Under the pieces are notes generated by a model that was given only the letters and a program-made list of their open reading frames with translations, ran no database searches and was not told where the DNA came from. From assembly GCA_030998225.1 (NCBI GenBank), contig JAPYXD010000715.1, positions 1,550,001-1,614,000 of the forward strand: 64,000 nucleotides of DNA. The letters are read 5' to 3'. Positions 31,801 through 43,060 of the stretch are shown in pieces (position 1 is the stretch's first letter; each line of letters opens with the position of its first letter). The position numbers and the translations under genes are program-made. The stretch comes from Diplolepis rosae (Eukaryota > Arthropoda > Insecta > Hymenoptera > Diplolepididae).

Positions 31801-32120
31801 CTCAAATTCGTCTGGTGAGTTTAATTTCGTTCAATTTGTGAGGAACCCAAATATCGAGCTTATTAACGTAACCAAGTTGTTTTAAATTCCTTTCAACGCA
31901 TGTATGTGATATGTTGAGCTTTTCTGCGATCTCTCGTGTCGTACTACGCCGGTTATTTTCTATCATTGCTTTTATTTTGTCGTCGTCAACTTCAGCTGGG
32001 CGTCCAGAGCGTGGTGCATCTTTGAGTTCAGAATCTCCGGAACGAAAACGAGCAAACTAATTCTGGCACTGGCGTTCTGTTAATAATTTTCCACCATCAT
32101 TTAATGACATTTGTCCCCAC
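31801..32120 (-). pseudogene. Mariner transposase N-terminal fragment
   Basis: The reverse translation FARFRSGDSELKDAPRSGRP, then AEVDDDKIKAMIENNRRSTT, REIAEKLNISHTCVERNLKQ and LGYVNKLDIWVPHKLNE is the paired helix-turn-helix and linker of a Mos1-like mariner transposase, including the WVPH motif that contacts the paired end. A stop interrupts the CQxWF region and the catalytic domain is missing. It directly abuts the env relic that follows. Confidence 0.85.
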
Positions 32121-32279
32121 CATCTTGGGGATTATCACTACGAAATCCCTGAAGCACACAACAGACTTTGCAAAAGATATAGGACCGGCTCAGCTGTACC
32201 ACGAGACTTAGAATCATATCGTCACCGTCAAAACGGAAAACATCAACGAAATATTTATAAAATTTCGTGAAATATACAC

Positions 32280-34627
32280 TACCACTTTAATGATGATGAC
32301 TTCGATTACGTAAATTCGGAACTAGACAAATTATTTGAAGAGAATAAAGTTCTTCTTTCCAGCATTAAAAATCAAACAAAAATTCTGAAAACTTTACGAA
32401 ATTCTGCATCCCACGATACTACCTGATTACATGAACACAACAAACAAAATATCGACAAATTTAACCTCATAACAAACAGTATTAATGATAATACAAGAAA
32501 TGTAATAATCTCGAATTAACTAACAATTTGCACCTTAATTGTTACTGAGGTAAGTGAGGATATAAATTTATTGATCGATGCAGTGGATGACGGAAAACAT
32601 GGTATCATCCATCCGCAAATATTGTCTCCCAAAATACTTATGGAGGAACTCAAAACTTTTGAAAAAAAATATAATAATAATTACCCAATTCAATTAATTG
32701 AAGAAAACTATCAACATCTAATTGATATTTCCGACATGGGTATAGCAATTGCCAACCAAAAATTGCTATATTCAATTAAAATTCTTGTTTTAGAATTCGA
32801 AAATTTCTCCATTTTACAACTAATTTCCATCCCCAAAACAATTGGAAATGTATTTCTTCCTATCATTCCTGAACACGAATTTTTAATGTTCAATGAACAA
32901 AAAACTTTGTATGTTCAAACTGACAATAAGGAAAGTATCAATAATTATAAAAATCTTGATGTTAATAAAATATGTAAACACAAACAACCATCATATCTAG
33001 TATCAGCAACTCATACCTGCGATAGGCAAATTATAAGAAGAAGCGCTAAAAGTCTTGGCTATAACTTTTGTCAAATGTCTCCATTTAAAATTTACGAACT
33101 TGTTTATATCCAATTAAATGGAGAAAAAGGATAATTATTAGTTCCAGAGGAAGTATGTACTCAAACTAAACATTCTTTGCCACAAAAATTCTTAGCAATT
33201 AACTTTATCTAAAGCAACCTTTCTAGAAACAGACGAAAATTGCATTCTTCATACTAAAAGTATGATTATAAAACTACAAAAAAATTCTAAAATCAGAACA
33301 TTTACTACAACAAATCAATTAACATATCATTAATGCTAATGAATTACACAGGTCTGCAAGGTTTTGTTGTTGAAAAGCTATGGGTCGTTTCCAGAGTAAT
33401 TTTTGACGTAGAATCCGAATCCAGAATCAGAATCAGCCTATCACGTCAGGATTTTGAGCTATTTGAGGTTATGTGCTCGAAAAATGGGGTTTTCGCTACT
33501 TTTGAGATTATGTACAGGGTGCAAGAAATTTTTTTGGTTTTTTTCTCAAATGTCATCATTTAGCACTACTCTTTCCCTTCAAAATGAGCTATTGAACAGT
33601 CACGAGCAATTTTTCTTCACAAAGATACGGCCATATCAAGTTTTGACATTTATCCGAACAACCTATGGCATTCGAAAATTTATCTTGAAAATTTGTGCTT
33701 GCGGGTTTTGATGGTCTGTGAATAAGAATTTACAGTTAGAAAATTGACATTTCCATTTACAATATGGCGGATTCAAAATGGCGGATCGAAATTTACGAAA
33801 TTAAACGATTTCGCTCTCTAATGTCAATTTTCTGACTGCAAATTCTTATTCACAGATCATCAAAACCCGCAAGCACAAATTTTCGAATGCAGAATGGTAT
33901 GCACCAAAGAGTCAATGCGAATGCTCATAAGGTTGTTCGGATAAATGTTCAATAGCTCATTTTGAAGGGAAAGAGTAGTGCTAAATGATGACATTTGAGA
34001 AAAAAACCAAAAAAATTTCTTACACCCTGTACATAATCTCAAAAGTAGCGAAAACCCCATTTTTCGAGCGCATAACCTCAAATATCTCAAAATCCTGACG
34101 TTATAGACTGATTCTGATTTCGGATTCGGATTCTACGTCAAAAATTACCTCGGAAATGATCATTCGTTTTCCAACAACAAATACAAACCCATTATTTGCA
34201 GACATGTGTTATCATTGTTAGAATCAAAAATGTTACCTCTGCAAAAAGAAATCCAACCAATTGACTTGAAGGAAATGAGTCAATCACTAGATGATATTGA
34301 AAACTCTTTGGATAAAATTAAATGGGAGCGACAAACCCATTCTTAGAGCGAAAAAGCATCCGAAATTATGCACCGATAAGTTTAGTTCTGATGTACACTC
34401 TTTATAAAAGCGGCTTCTATAATTTATTTAAAAAAGTATGTCCAAAATTATGTATCAACTTATGGTGCGTCAAAAATAGGATAGAAAATGTAAACCCACA
34501 GCCAGTTGTAAGGTATATTCCCCAATTACCATCGATACTGGAAATAGGTGATGCAAACGAACCAGAAATAATACCGCAAAATGTCAGAATATGTTTTCCA
34601 GGAATAAAACGAATCCAAAGCGGGGGG
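32280..34627 (+). pseudogene. Endogenous errantivirus-type env relic
   Basis: Open frames here (chiefly 32571-33134, then 34322-34663) resemble the envelope protein of insect gypsy-type retroelements, related to baculovirus F proteins. The N-terminal surface part and fusion region are missing or unrecognisable. A central ectodomain segment with conserved cysteines (CKH, HTCDRQ), a membrane-proximal heptad-like segment (about 34215-34320), a hydrophobic stretch and a proline-containing tail are visible. Stops and frameshifts are present, and a foldback element (33345-34180) splits the gene. The end is followed by a G-rich polypurine tract. Such proteins sit in the membrane and mediate fusion in intact viruses; this copy is dead. 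Confidence 0.7.
33345..34180. mobile_element. Foldback element inserted in env
   Basis: Arms of about 350 bp: 33385-33720 (TTTTTGACGTAGAATCCGAA, then TTGAGGTTATG, then GTGCAAGAAATTTTTTTGGT) pair with 33840-34150. The inner hairpin contains GCTTGCGGGTTTTGATGGTC and an AATATGGCGGATTCAAAATG motif. Half of the inner hairpin is repeated at about 34727-34820. Confidence 0.8.
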
Positions 34628-34900
34628 TGTGATGCTGTTACCACGCAAACCCAAGCAAATTAATATGAACTTAAAATGTGCATCGCTAGCATCTCGAAAC
34701 CCCACTATTGTATGATGCCATGAAAAATTTGTGCTTGCGGGTTTTGATGGTCTGTGAATAAGAATTTACAGTTAGAAAATTGACATTTCCATTTCTAATA
34801 TGGCGGATTCAAAATGGCAAACAAAACAAAATTGCAACCCCACTATTGTATGATGTCATGATAACCTTTCATTAATGTTCAAAAATGACATCAACACATA
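34628..34900 (+). mobile_element. 3' LTR fragment after polypurine tract
   Basis: AAAGCGGGGGG followed by TGTGATGCTGTTACC fits a polypurine tract and LTR start. ACCCCACTATTGTATGATG occurs twice (34704-34722 and 34838-34856) around a partial copy of the env foldback's inner hairpin. The LTR's far end was not located. Confidence 0.5.
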
Positions 34901-35462
34901 AGTTGTCTGGGAAGAAATCTGTATTTCTCCGTCACAATATTACCAACAGAAAACTTTTCCCGAAAATTCTTTGGCACAGAGATTTTGTGGCCCGAATCCT
35001 ATCCGAAACAAGTATTATGAACAAAAAATAAGACCTCAAGGTTTCAGGGTGGCCCACTTTAGAAATTTTTACTCTGTTATACATATCAGTTATAACAATC
35101 AGTACAAATTTTGTACACATTTGAAAATCAAATTATCCACGTTTATTTAATTTAAATAACGAAACAATTTTTTTCACATTGAAAATTGTTATAATTTTTC
35201 GCGTTTCTCACAATATATTACATTTTAAAGTTGTTCTTTCATTTTATTAAAACGTTTTTCCAAATTTTACTAGCAAAATTGCTTTTTATCAAGTTGTTAC
35301 AAGTTGGGACTTGGCCCTTATCCCTTCCACTTAGTTGAGTCATATAGATAGTTCCTAACGCTTAAAGAAGCAGCTTGTAATAAAAGAAACATCGAATAAA
35401 GAACGTTATATCAGGAAACTGATAAAACTCAAAATAGATATAACTTATCATTCTTTATTCAG
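34901..35462. other. Unassigned, possibly LTR/leader
   Basis: No gene. Lies between the env 3' end and a pol fragment. AT-rich with one more ordinary patch near 35300-35340. Confidence 0.35.
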
Positions 35463-36243
35463 CACCAGTACTTAAGTTTCCAAATTCCAAAGATCAGTTT
35501 GTGCTTACAACAGACGCATCCAATCAAGGCCTAGGAGCCGTATTATCACAAAACGGACACCCCTGTCTATTTATATCAAGGACACTCAATAAAGCAGAGG
35601 AAAATTATACAACATCTGAGAAAGAACTCCTAGCCATAGTGTGGGCTATGAAACGACTCAGACACTATCTGTTAGGAAACAAATTCAAGATAAAAACAGA
35701 ACACCGTGCATTAGTTTTACTTCACAATGTTAAAGACCCTAGTTCTCGACTAATGAGATGTAGGTTACGCATAGAAGAATATGACTATGAAATAGAGTAC
35801 GTCAAAGGGAAAGAAAATAAAGTAGCTGATTGCTTATCAAGGTTATTCCCAGTATACCCGGATACCATTAAGCAATCAAAGGACAATGCTGATTCAACAC
35901 CAGAACAATTAGAAAACGTAGTATCGGGATAAAATTAAAAACAAACCAAATGCTATAGGAAAATTATGGAAAGAAGTAACTAAGCAAGACTTACCGGTGT
36001 TCTACGAAGAAGAATGGCTCAAGAAGTTTGTACGTTAATCGAAAACTCAATAGAGAAGAAGCTTTCAATCACCAGATTAATAATCGGAGATCCCCTAATA
36101 ACACCTATCGAAAAGGAATTTATATAAGAACTAATAGAAGTCCTATCAACTATTTACCCAGAACAAAATTTATACCTTTGCTTCAGCAACATCAGAATCA
36201 AAAATCAAGCTGAAAGTATTATACCAGAAATATTGGATCTATA
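35463..36243 (+). pseudogene. Ty3/gypsy RNase H fragment and downstream pol
   Basis: From 35463 the frame reads SAPVLKFPNSKDQFVLTTDA, then SNQGLGAVLSQNG, ISRTLNKAEENYTTSEKELL, AIVWAMKRLRHYLLG, DPSSRLMRCRLR, KVADCLSRLFP: a gypsy-type RNase H. The first Asp (TTDAS), Glu (SEKELL) and last Asp (VADCLSR) are present, while the third acidic position reads TEHRAL where TDH is usual. After a stop at 35932 a broken frame continues (GKLWKEVTKQDLPVFYEEEW), as in errantivirus-like pol. Reverse transcriptase and integrase are missing. Confidence 0.8.
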
Positions 36244-38659
36244 ACTCAATTCGTGCGGTTTTTCTTTTTTAAATTTGAACGTCTATTTAAGAAAAACATG
36301 TACAATAGTATTATTCAAAGTATTGCCCATCTGAAGCTATGATTTCTATGACAATTTTTCTGTATAGCAGAACTGGATTACTATACTCTTTGGTAAAAAT
36401 TATACTACGTTTATGGATAAACTTTCCATAAATTCGCGAAACTCTTCTCCGATTCGTCACTTGTCCGAGCATTTTTGTGCTAGCATGGTAAAAGATACCA
36501 TAAACGTTTTCTCTGTGTGTAAAACAATAAAAAGTGCTAAAAACAGGCGTTCAATGATTTCTTTACAAACAATTAATGGTTTATCAATAAGAAGGTATGT
36601 AAAATTTACTTGAAATTATTGCTACTCACTTAATTTGCATTAAGTATTTGAACATGGCCGTACTTGAACCGTATGATACACTCACATAATTTTGTGCAAA
36701 CATGGTCCACGTTCCAGGGTTTTAACTTGTGACATATAAGGGCAAGGACACTTTATTTCGTCCCATTTTACGCAGAATTAAGTCTACTTTGATTTCTTAC
36801 ATTAAAATTTCATCAGAGAAGCAACAATAAGTAAGGTAGTTCGAAAATCCCAATTTTTCTGATTTCAGTAAAAAAAATCCAAAAAAATTGCTTTATGAAA
36901 TATCAGAAATGATAAACTAATATTACTAGAGAGCCCATTTTTATTTGTTTCTGGTAGGATTTTATTAAATTCATTTTATCCTTTAGCATCACTATCGAAC
37001 TTTGCCTCTAGAATACTCTGTTTCAAAAAAACTCTACAGGGAGAAATTGCTTACTTGAATCTTCACTCGCCTGTTAACCATTTTCTTATAAAATCGTTCG
37101 GTCAGATGATACGCACAGAGTTTTCAAAAGTTGTGATTTTCGCTTAAATTTGAGAAAAAGTAAATATTTTAAGATTACTATATTACGAAACTTATTATAA
37201 TTAAGATTATATTTTTACCGTTTCTTTTTTCAAAATTGTTCACATTTTATTTTACGATTCAAACTTCCTTTTATACAACACAATGAAAATGCTCCGCTTA
37301 CGCAAACGTGAATTTTGAAAATCTTACTTAAAAGAAAACTCCATTTGGCAATCGATCTGTCCTACAAATTTTCAGAAGCCATTCAGGACCCCGTAAACAA
37401 GGTATTCCTAAAAAAATTGACTTTGAGGATTATTACGGATGAAAACTACTAGCTGCATTGACCATACGGTTTCCATTTTTATCGCTCATTATCCGTACCC
37501 CCTACATATTTCTATAACAAACATTCAAGTTAAAAATATAAAATTATAACTTTCAGTATTAGTTTTACCTCATGTATAATAGTATACTACAAAGGGATTT
37601 GTTGTTTTTTGAATTTAGAATGAACAATCTTAACGTGGCCTATAAACCCATTATGTCGAAATTCACGACATTAAGAAATATCAATAATCATTGTGTAATA
37701 ATTATTATAAAAGCATAAATTATTTTGATTCCATTTTAAGAGGTTAGGGACTCAAGCAGGTGATGACGAAATGGACAAAACTTATTTTTTAAATACTTTT
37801 CTCAACAAAATTATCTCTACGAATCATCTACTTAAAACATAAAATTTACAAAATATTCGAAATGTACTGCACAATTATTTAACACTTAAATTAAAAATTG
37901 TTTTCAAGTAAATACTTAAGAATTTACAGATCTCCCAATTTTTTAAAATTTCATTAAAATTCAATGTTTTCTGCGTAACTTTGGAACAGAATATTTTTCG
38001 TAGGACAAATAACTACAAAGTCAAAAAATTTTAAAACAAATGTCCAAAATGTTTAATTGTTAATAACATTGGAAATATTGAAAATTTCGCAAAATTGTTT
38101 TAAAATTAGTTTAGTTCTCAAACCTACAAAACAACATTGCTGTATTGTGATGGTTTTCACTTTGAAAAATTATATAATTTAGCTCGTTTTCTTCTGCAGA
38201 GTTGCCCCATCATCATGGCTCTAGAGAAAAGCCATGTTTGGAAGCACTTTCAGACGATTTTAGGCTTTCTTAGAGCCACTTCAATGTGTTTTAGATGATA
38301 GACGCCACGTTTATTTCAAATCCTTCAAAATAACTTCCTTTGAAATGTATTGAATTAGGGCTTTGCCCACAATTGAAATAAAGTGTACCCTCTTTTATTT
38401 AAACATTGCTTGCGCTTATTTTATATAATTTCGAATGCCAGAGCTTTTATGTCTTTTAGATTAAGTTCCTAACCTCCAAATACCTGATCACATACTCCCG
38501 AATTTAACCACCCTAGCCCGTACTCTTTTGCTTGCTTTATTTTTGAGAGCACGCAAGGCTTTCTTTTCAGGATATAAAAACTATAAAAATGGCGTCGGGA
38601 GACACCAGGCGCTTATTTTGAAGCCGCCATAAGTAACGCCGGTATCACCGAGGCTAATC
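36244..38659. other. No gene seen (~2.4 kb)
   Basis: Long AT-rich stretch. The open frame 36413-36613 has no recognisable features. No inverted or tandem repeat strong enough to report. Confidence 0.45.
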
Positions 38660-38950
38660 CCGAATCCTTGGGTTTATCGAGAACGCAAGGATTTAAGTAG
38701 CATAAAGCATTCAGCGAGGGTCGTGAGGTCGTAAAAACTTGCCTCATGCGAGTCGCCCATCCACCTCTGTTAACGACGATAACACCAAAAAAGTGAAAAA
38801 AATTGTGCTCGAAAATCATCGTGTTGGCATTAGACAGGTAGCAGAGGCTCTTAACATTTCTTATGGATCGACTCAACACATTGTGGTACATGTTTTGGGT
38901 ATGAAGCGCATCGCCGCCAGACTCGTACCGAAAGACCTGAATTTTTTGTA
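38660..38950 (+). pseudogene. Mariner helix-turn-helix fragment
   Basis: KAFSEGREVVKNLPHASRPS, then TSVNDDNTKKVKKIVLENHR, VGIRQVAEALNISYGSTQHI and KRIAARLVPKDLNFL is the N-terminal DNA-binding half of a mariner transposase. A frameshift separates the GREVV block from the rest, and the sequence ends at the linker (LVPKDLN). No catalytic domain follows in this orientation; a different mariner in the opposite orientation begins at once. Confidence 0.8.
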
Positions 38951-39500
38951 GAATGCTTCATCTTTGCTCTCATAATAGGCATTAGTTTCGGCAATTACTC
39001 CTTCATTGGAGCCAAATTTCTTTCCCTGGAGCATTTTTTCAGGTCAGCAAAAGAGCCATTAGTCGCTGGGGGTCAGATCTGAGGAATATGGTGGGTGAGG
39101 AAGCAATTCGAAGCTTAATTCATTCAATTTGACCATCGTTTTCATGGACTTGTGGCACAGTACTTTTTCTTTTTGCATTTAAAGACGTTTTTTCTTGATT
39201 TCTGCGCTCAATCGATCCAGTAATGTCATGTAATAGGCGTTGTTAATGATTTCACCTTTCTCAAGACAGTCAATAAACAAAATACCATGTGAGTCCCAAA
39301 ATACATGATCCATTGTCACATACCGACGCAGAAAATTCGTTTACCTAGCTTGACCCGCTCTGAATCCTCGACGCGTTGTTGCTTTTGGTCGGGTGTGAGC
39401 AAACGCGGCACCCACTTCGAAAACAACTTATGCATTCCCAAAGATTCGTGCAAAATTGTAAACACACTACCTTCTAATATCTTTAAGTTGTGATCTTCTC
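38950..39500 (-). pseudogene. Second mariner relic, opposite strand
   Basis: On the minus strand, blocks in order are FTILHES (helix-turn-helix end), KWVPRLLTPDQKQQRVEDSE, GTHMVF, then LNELSFELLPHPPYSSDLTP (preceding the third catalytic Asp), a stop in the SDFFLF region, KKFGSNEGVIAETNAYYESK and DEAFY. About 60 residues between the linker and the first catalytic Asp are deleted, and frameshifts are frequent. It abuts the plus-strand mariner fragment at 38950. Confidence 0.8.
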
Positions 39501-40415
39501 AGCTGAATTTCAAATTGTTCTTATGACGAAGAATAAGCCTTTCGACATAGCTGGTATTTGTAGGAATTATTCTCGGTCATCACCTCGATAAAAGATTGAT
39601 TCTCATATTACAACCGCATGTCTATTATTCTTTTCTCCAAGTGTACTTTTCTACAATAGTTCAAGTTCAAACTCTATGCCTACGTCATGAGAAAACTACA
39701 AAGTGATATTAAGAACACCCTTTGGTTTTAGTTCCAGTAGATCTAAGACCTAGTACAATGAATTTGGTGTTTAAAAAATTTTTTTTTCATAATAGCCAAC
39801 GCGTTTCGATCTTTAACTAGGCTCTTTTTCAATGCTGTTTTTAATTTATTTAATCAAAATTAATAGACATGTTTTCAATTATATTTATTGTAGCATATTG
39901 TAGTTTTTATAGCAGTATTTAAAAAAAAATTGGTTATGTAGACAGAACTGAGCAAAACAAAAACATCCTAACCTCTGGTAACTACAGAAACAAAATGCAT
40001 AAACTCTGTTATAAACTTTTGTAAATAAATGACTTTATTTTACTTTGGGAAGGCACTTTTACAGTTTTTTCTTGCCTCATTAAGTTATCCTCCACTTTGC
40101 TTCCTATGGAAGACAATTTTTGTCTGATGAGGCCTCCAGGATCTAACCGATGCTTAATTCAAAAACATCAGACGTCTAGTCATGGAAATTATGAACTTCA
40201 AACAGTTATTGCATTTTTGTGATCTAACTGACGCTTATGTTGAAGCTCCTGTTTAGCTACCTCAATCTATTGTTTTCTAAATCTCACACTAGATTCTCAG
40301 TCAGTTTTCAACACCGAGATAGAGTGCATGTCTGTACTCGGAACGAAAGTACGCGTGTGGTAGACAATATCATAAAAGCTATTTTTGTCAACCATTGATG
40401 TCTTCTTTTCCTACA
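39501..40415. other. No gene; one degenerate GAAACGCG motif
   Basis: AT-rich. On the minus strand near 39800-39840, a GATCGAAACGCGTTGG sequence preceded by GAGCCTAG recalls the hammerhead-like/PLE terminal motifs but lacks CTGATGA. Not called. Confidence 0.35.
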
Positions 40416-40971
40416 CCCTAGCGGACCCGTGTGAGACAACGGTCATAGAATACTCTGACCGTTCTCTGACTGTTCTATGACCGTTCTATGACCTCGCATT
40501 ATTACGGCTAAAATCGGTAAAAAAGACATTAAAAGCTTTGCAATTATGATTCTGTGGCGAAATTTGGATTAGAAGGTGAAGCAATCAATACAATTATCTT
40601 ATTTTTCAGCGATAAAAACTAGAAAAGCATAATACCTGTCATTGAAGGCAGTGCAGTGGTTCACAATTGGCGGAACGTCTCCACCGTGAAGGTTTACTAT
40701 AGGTGGAGACGTTCCGCCAATTGTGAACCACTGCACTGCCTTCAATGACAGGTATTATGCTTTTCTAGTTTTTATCGCTGAAAAATAAGATAATTGTATT
40801 GATTGCTTCACCTTCTAATCCAAATTTCGCCACAGAATCATAATTGCAAAGCATTTAATGTCTTTTTTACCGATCTTAGCCGTAATAATGCGAGGTCATA
40901 GAACGGTCATAGAACAGTCAGAGAACGGTCAGAGTATTCTATGACCGTTCTCTCACACGGATCCGCTAGGG
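40416..40971. mobile_element. Near-perfect palindromic MITE, CCCTAGCGGA ends
   Basis: Left and right halves (about 270 bp each) are reverse complements with only scattered differences around an 18-nt loop (about 40689-40706). Ends are CCCTAGCGGACCCGTG and CACGGATCCGCTAGGG. Subterminal repeats of GGTCATAGAA / TTCTATGACC run in both arms. The centre is CCTGTCATTGAAGG plus CAGTGCAGTGGTTCAC, the same as in 19428-20034. Non-coding. Confidence 0.85.
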
Positions 40972-41139
40972 CACTCATTGACACCCAAATGATGATCCAG
41001 TTTACTAATAATTACAATTAGTACAAAAATAAAAAACATCAAAATAAATATAAGTATACTCTTTATTTATCCATTGTTGTGAAAATGACAAAAGTTGCTC
41101 CACCAAAACCTTTGTAACTTCTGAATTAAACGTCAGATT

Positions 41140-41640
41140 ATCATGAAAATTTGATTTGATACTTGATTTCTCGTGAAAATGCAAAAATATATAGGCTTTA
41201 TTTTATTATTGCGAGCAAAATATATTTTGCCATATTTTTCCGCTTCAATTTACAGTTATTCGGTCATTTTCTTGTATAAGTGTAACTTTTTTTGGGGTAG
41301 TTAACCCTCGTAAAATTTTTTGACTAAATTGAGAAATGTACATTTTTCAACCCTCTTTATGAAGAAATTTTTCTGCTCGGTTTTGTACGCGAAACTTCCT
41401 TTATTTAGCAGAAATATAATAAAATGCACTTAAGGTTGGCTATCCCTTATATATTGATTTTTCGTCAAAATTCAAAAATACATGAACTTTATTTTATTAT
41501 CGCGTGCAACATATATTTTTTCCAGTGTTTTCGGGTTGTAATTATGCCCGTTTGGAAATGTTTTTTATAATTAAAAGTTATTGTGGGGTAGTTTACCCCC
41601 GAAATTTTTTTTTGATCAAGTTGACAAAATCCCATTTATA
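41140..41640. repeat. Imperfect ~310-bp direct duplication
   Basis: GATTTCTCGTGAAAATGCAA followed by GCTTTATTTTATTATTGCG and GGGGTAGTTAACC (41160-41330) recurs diverged at 41458-41630 (GATTTTTCGTCAAAATTC, CTTTATTTTATTATCGCG, GGGGTAGTTTACC). AT-rich and non-coding. Confidence 0.55.
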
Positions 41641-41990
41641 ATAATTGAAAAATCTTCAAATATATTCTTATGTAACACTTGAAGAAGAGTACATACCGGA
41701 GAATGACAAGGTAGCGTTGAAAGATGTACATAAGTTTACTTTTTTTATTGTATTGTATCATAAAAATTCTTTAAAAAATTTGAAAAAATTAATTCACAGG
41801 TCAGAAAATTTTTTTCTTGTAAGAGGTATCTTTGGTATACAAATTCGTAAAGTCAATCAAATTTTACATGCATTTTAGAAGTAATTAAAACCAAAAACTT
41901 TCACGTTTCTCATGTGATTAAAATGGGATAAAAGATGGCTCGTGAAGAAACTTTAAATTCTGAGATATTGAGGTATAAATTTTACACTAT

Positions 41991-42956
41991 TGTGACGTCC
42001 TGTGACCATTAACATTTATTTATAATATTATAATTTTATTCGCAATAAAACATGCATAAAAGATATGTTTTGGAAGGTATTAATTATCCGAAATAAAATG
42101 TACAATACTAAAATTGTAATAGGGAGAGAGAAAAAGTAAGTTTATAAATAGACAACGATTATGAATGAAACGTCGAAATCCTTACAAAAGTGTTAACGAG
42201 GGAACCCCATCGGGATGCGCTGAGTAAACAAGAATATTGACCGGCGCAGCAAAACAGGGAAATTAAAAGTCTAGTTGCTTTGAAAAGAAGGAACGTCGGG
42301 GAAACAAGAGGAGAAAAACTATTCGAATATATTTTTCCCCTTTTTCTTCTTCAATATGCGAAAAAGCCAAGCAGATCAGCCACGTGCGAAGGTCGAGGAA
42401 GGGTCAACCAGAGTCTGGCAAAAATATCCAGGGCAAAACCAATATCGATTGAAAAATGGCGACCAGGATCACTATCGATCGAAAATTGCCCATAAAAGCG
42501 ACTGCGAATCCGTAAAAGCTCTCAGTTCTCGTCAGTTACCGTCTTCTCCGGTGCCTATACTCCTGACTATCATAAGGAATGAACCCAAATTATAAGTTCG
42601 CTACAAGTGACTGTGGTCGGTACGTTCCTCCATGGATATCAGAGTCTCCAATTAATAAAGAAAAAGGCTCAAGTGGTACAAGTTCCAGTGGTTCCAGTTT
42701 CATTGTTCCACGTGGAATAAAATAAAATAATCGAGTAAGTCCCCATCAATTTAAACTTAAAAGGAATATTCTTTCTTTCTCTCTCATTTGTGTAAATCAA
42801 TTAATAAACGGTTAATAATTGTATAATTTGATTAATTATTTATTGTTGGCTATCCCTAAACCTTGTTTCGATTGGGAAATCCTTCCGATTTCTTAACCGA
42901 AGAAAAAACGGGGAAAATTAATTATAATAGTAAAAGGTAAGTGACAGGACGTCACA
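41991..42956 (+). mobile_element. 5' LTR of Ty3/gypsy element
   Basis: Begins TGTGACGTCCTGTGACC and ends AGTGACAGGACGTCACA (TG..CA with an inverted repeat of about 10 bp). It closely matches 55574-56392 downstream. Multiple AATAAA signals are present. The LTR bounds a 14.4-kb unit (41991-56392) whose internal region carries nested insertions. Confidence 0.85.
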
Positions 42957-42974
42957 TACCCCTTTTATAATTTT

Positions 42975-42993
42975 TGGTGCATCGGCCCGGGAA
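42975..42993 (+). other. Primer binding site, tRNA-Gly
   Basis: TGGTGCATCGGCC followed by CGGGAA, 18 bp after the LTR, is complementary to the 3' end of insect tRNA-Gly (CCA added), with one extra C. This is where reverse transcription of the element would start. The tRNA assignment is from general knowledge of tRNA-Gly ends. Confidence 0.65.
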
Positions 42994-43060
42994 ACTTATA
43001 AGCCAGCAATGAAAATTAATTCAAATTAAAATCAAATTGAATTAAATTAAAATTAAATTA

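Noticed and set aside
39790..39845. Second hammerhead-like motif (GATCGAAACGCGTTGG on the minus strand)
   Set aside because: No CTGATGA box at the proper distance; too degenerate.
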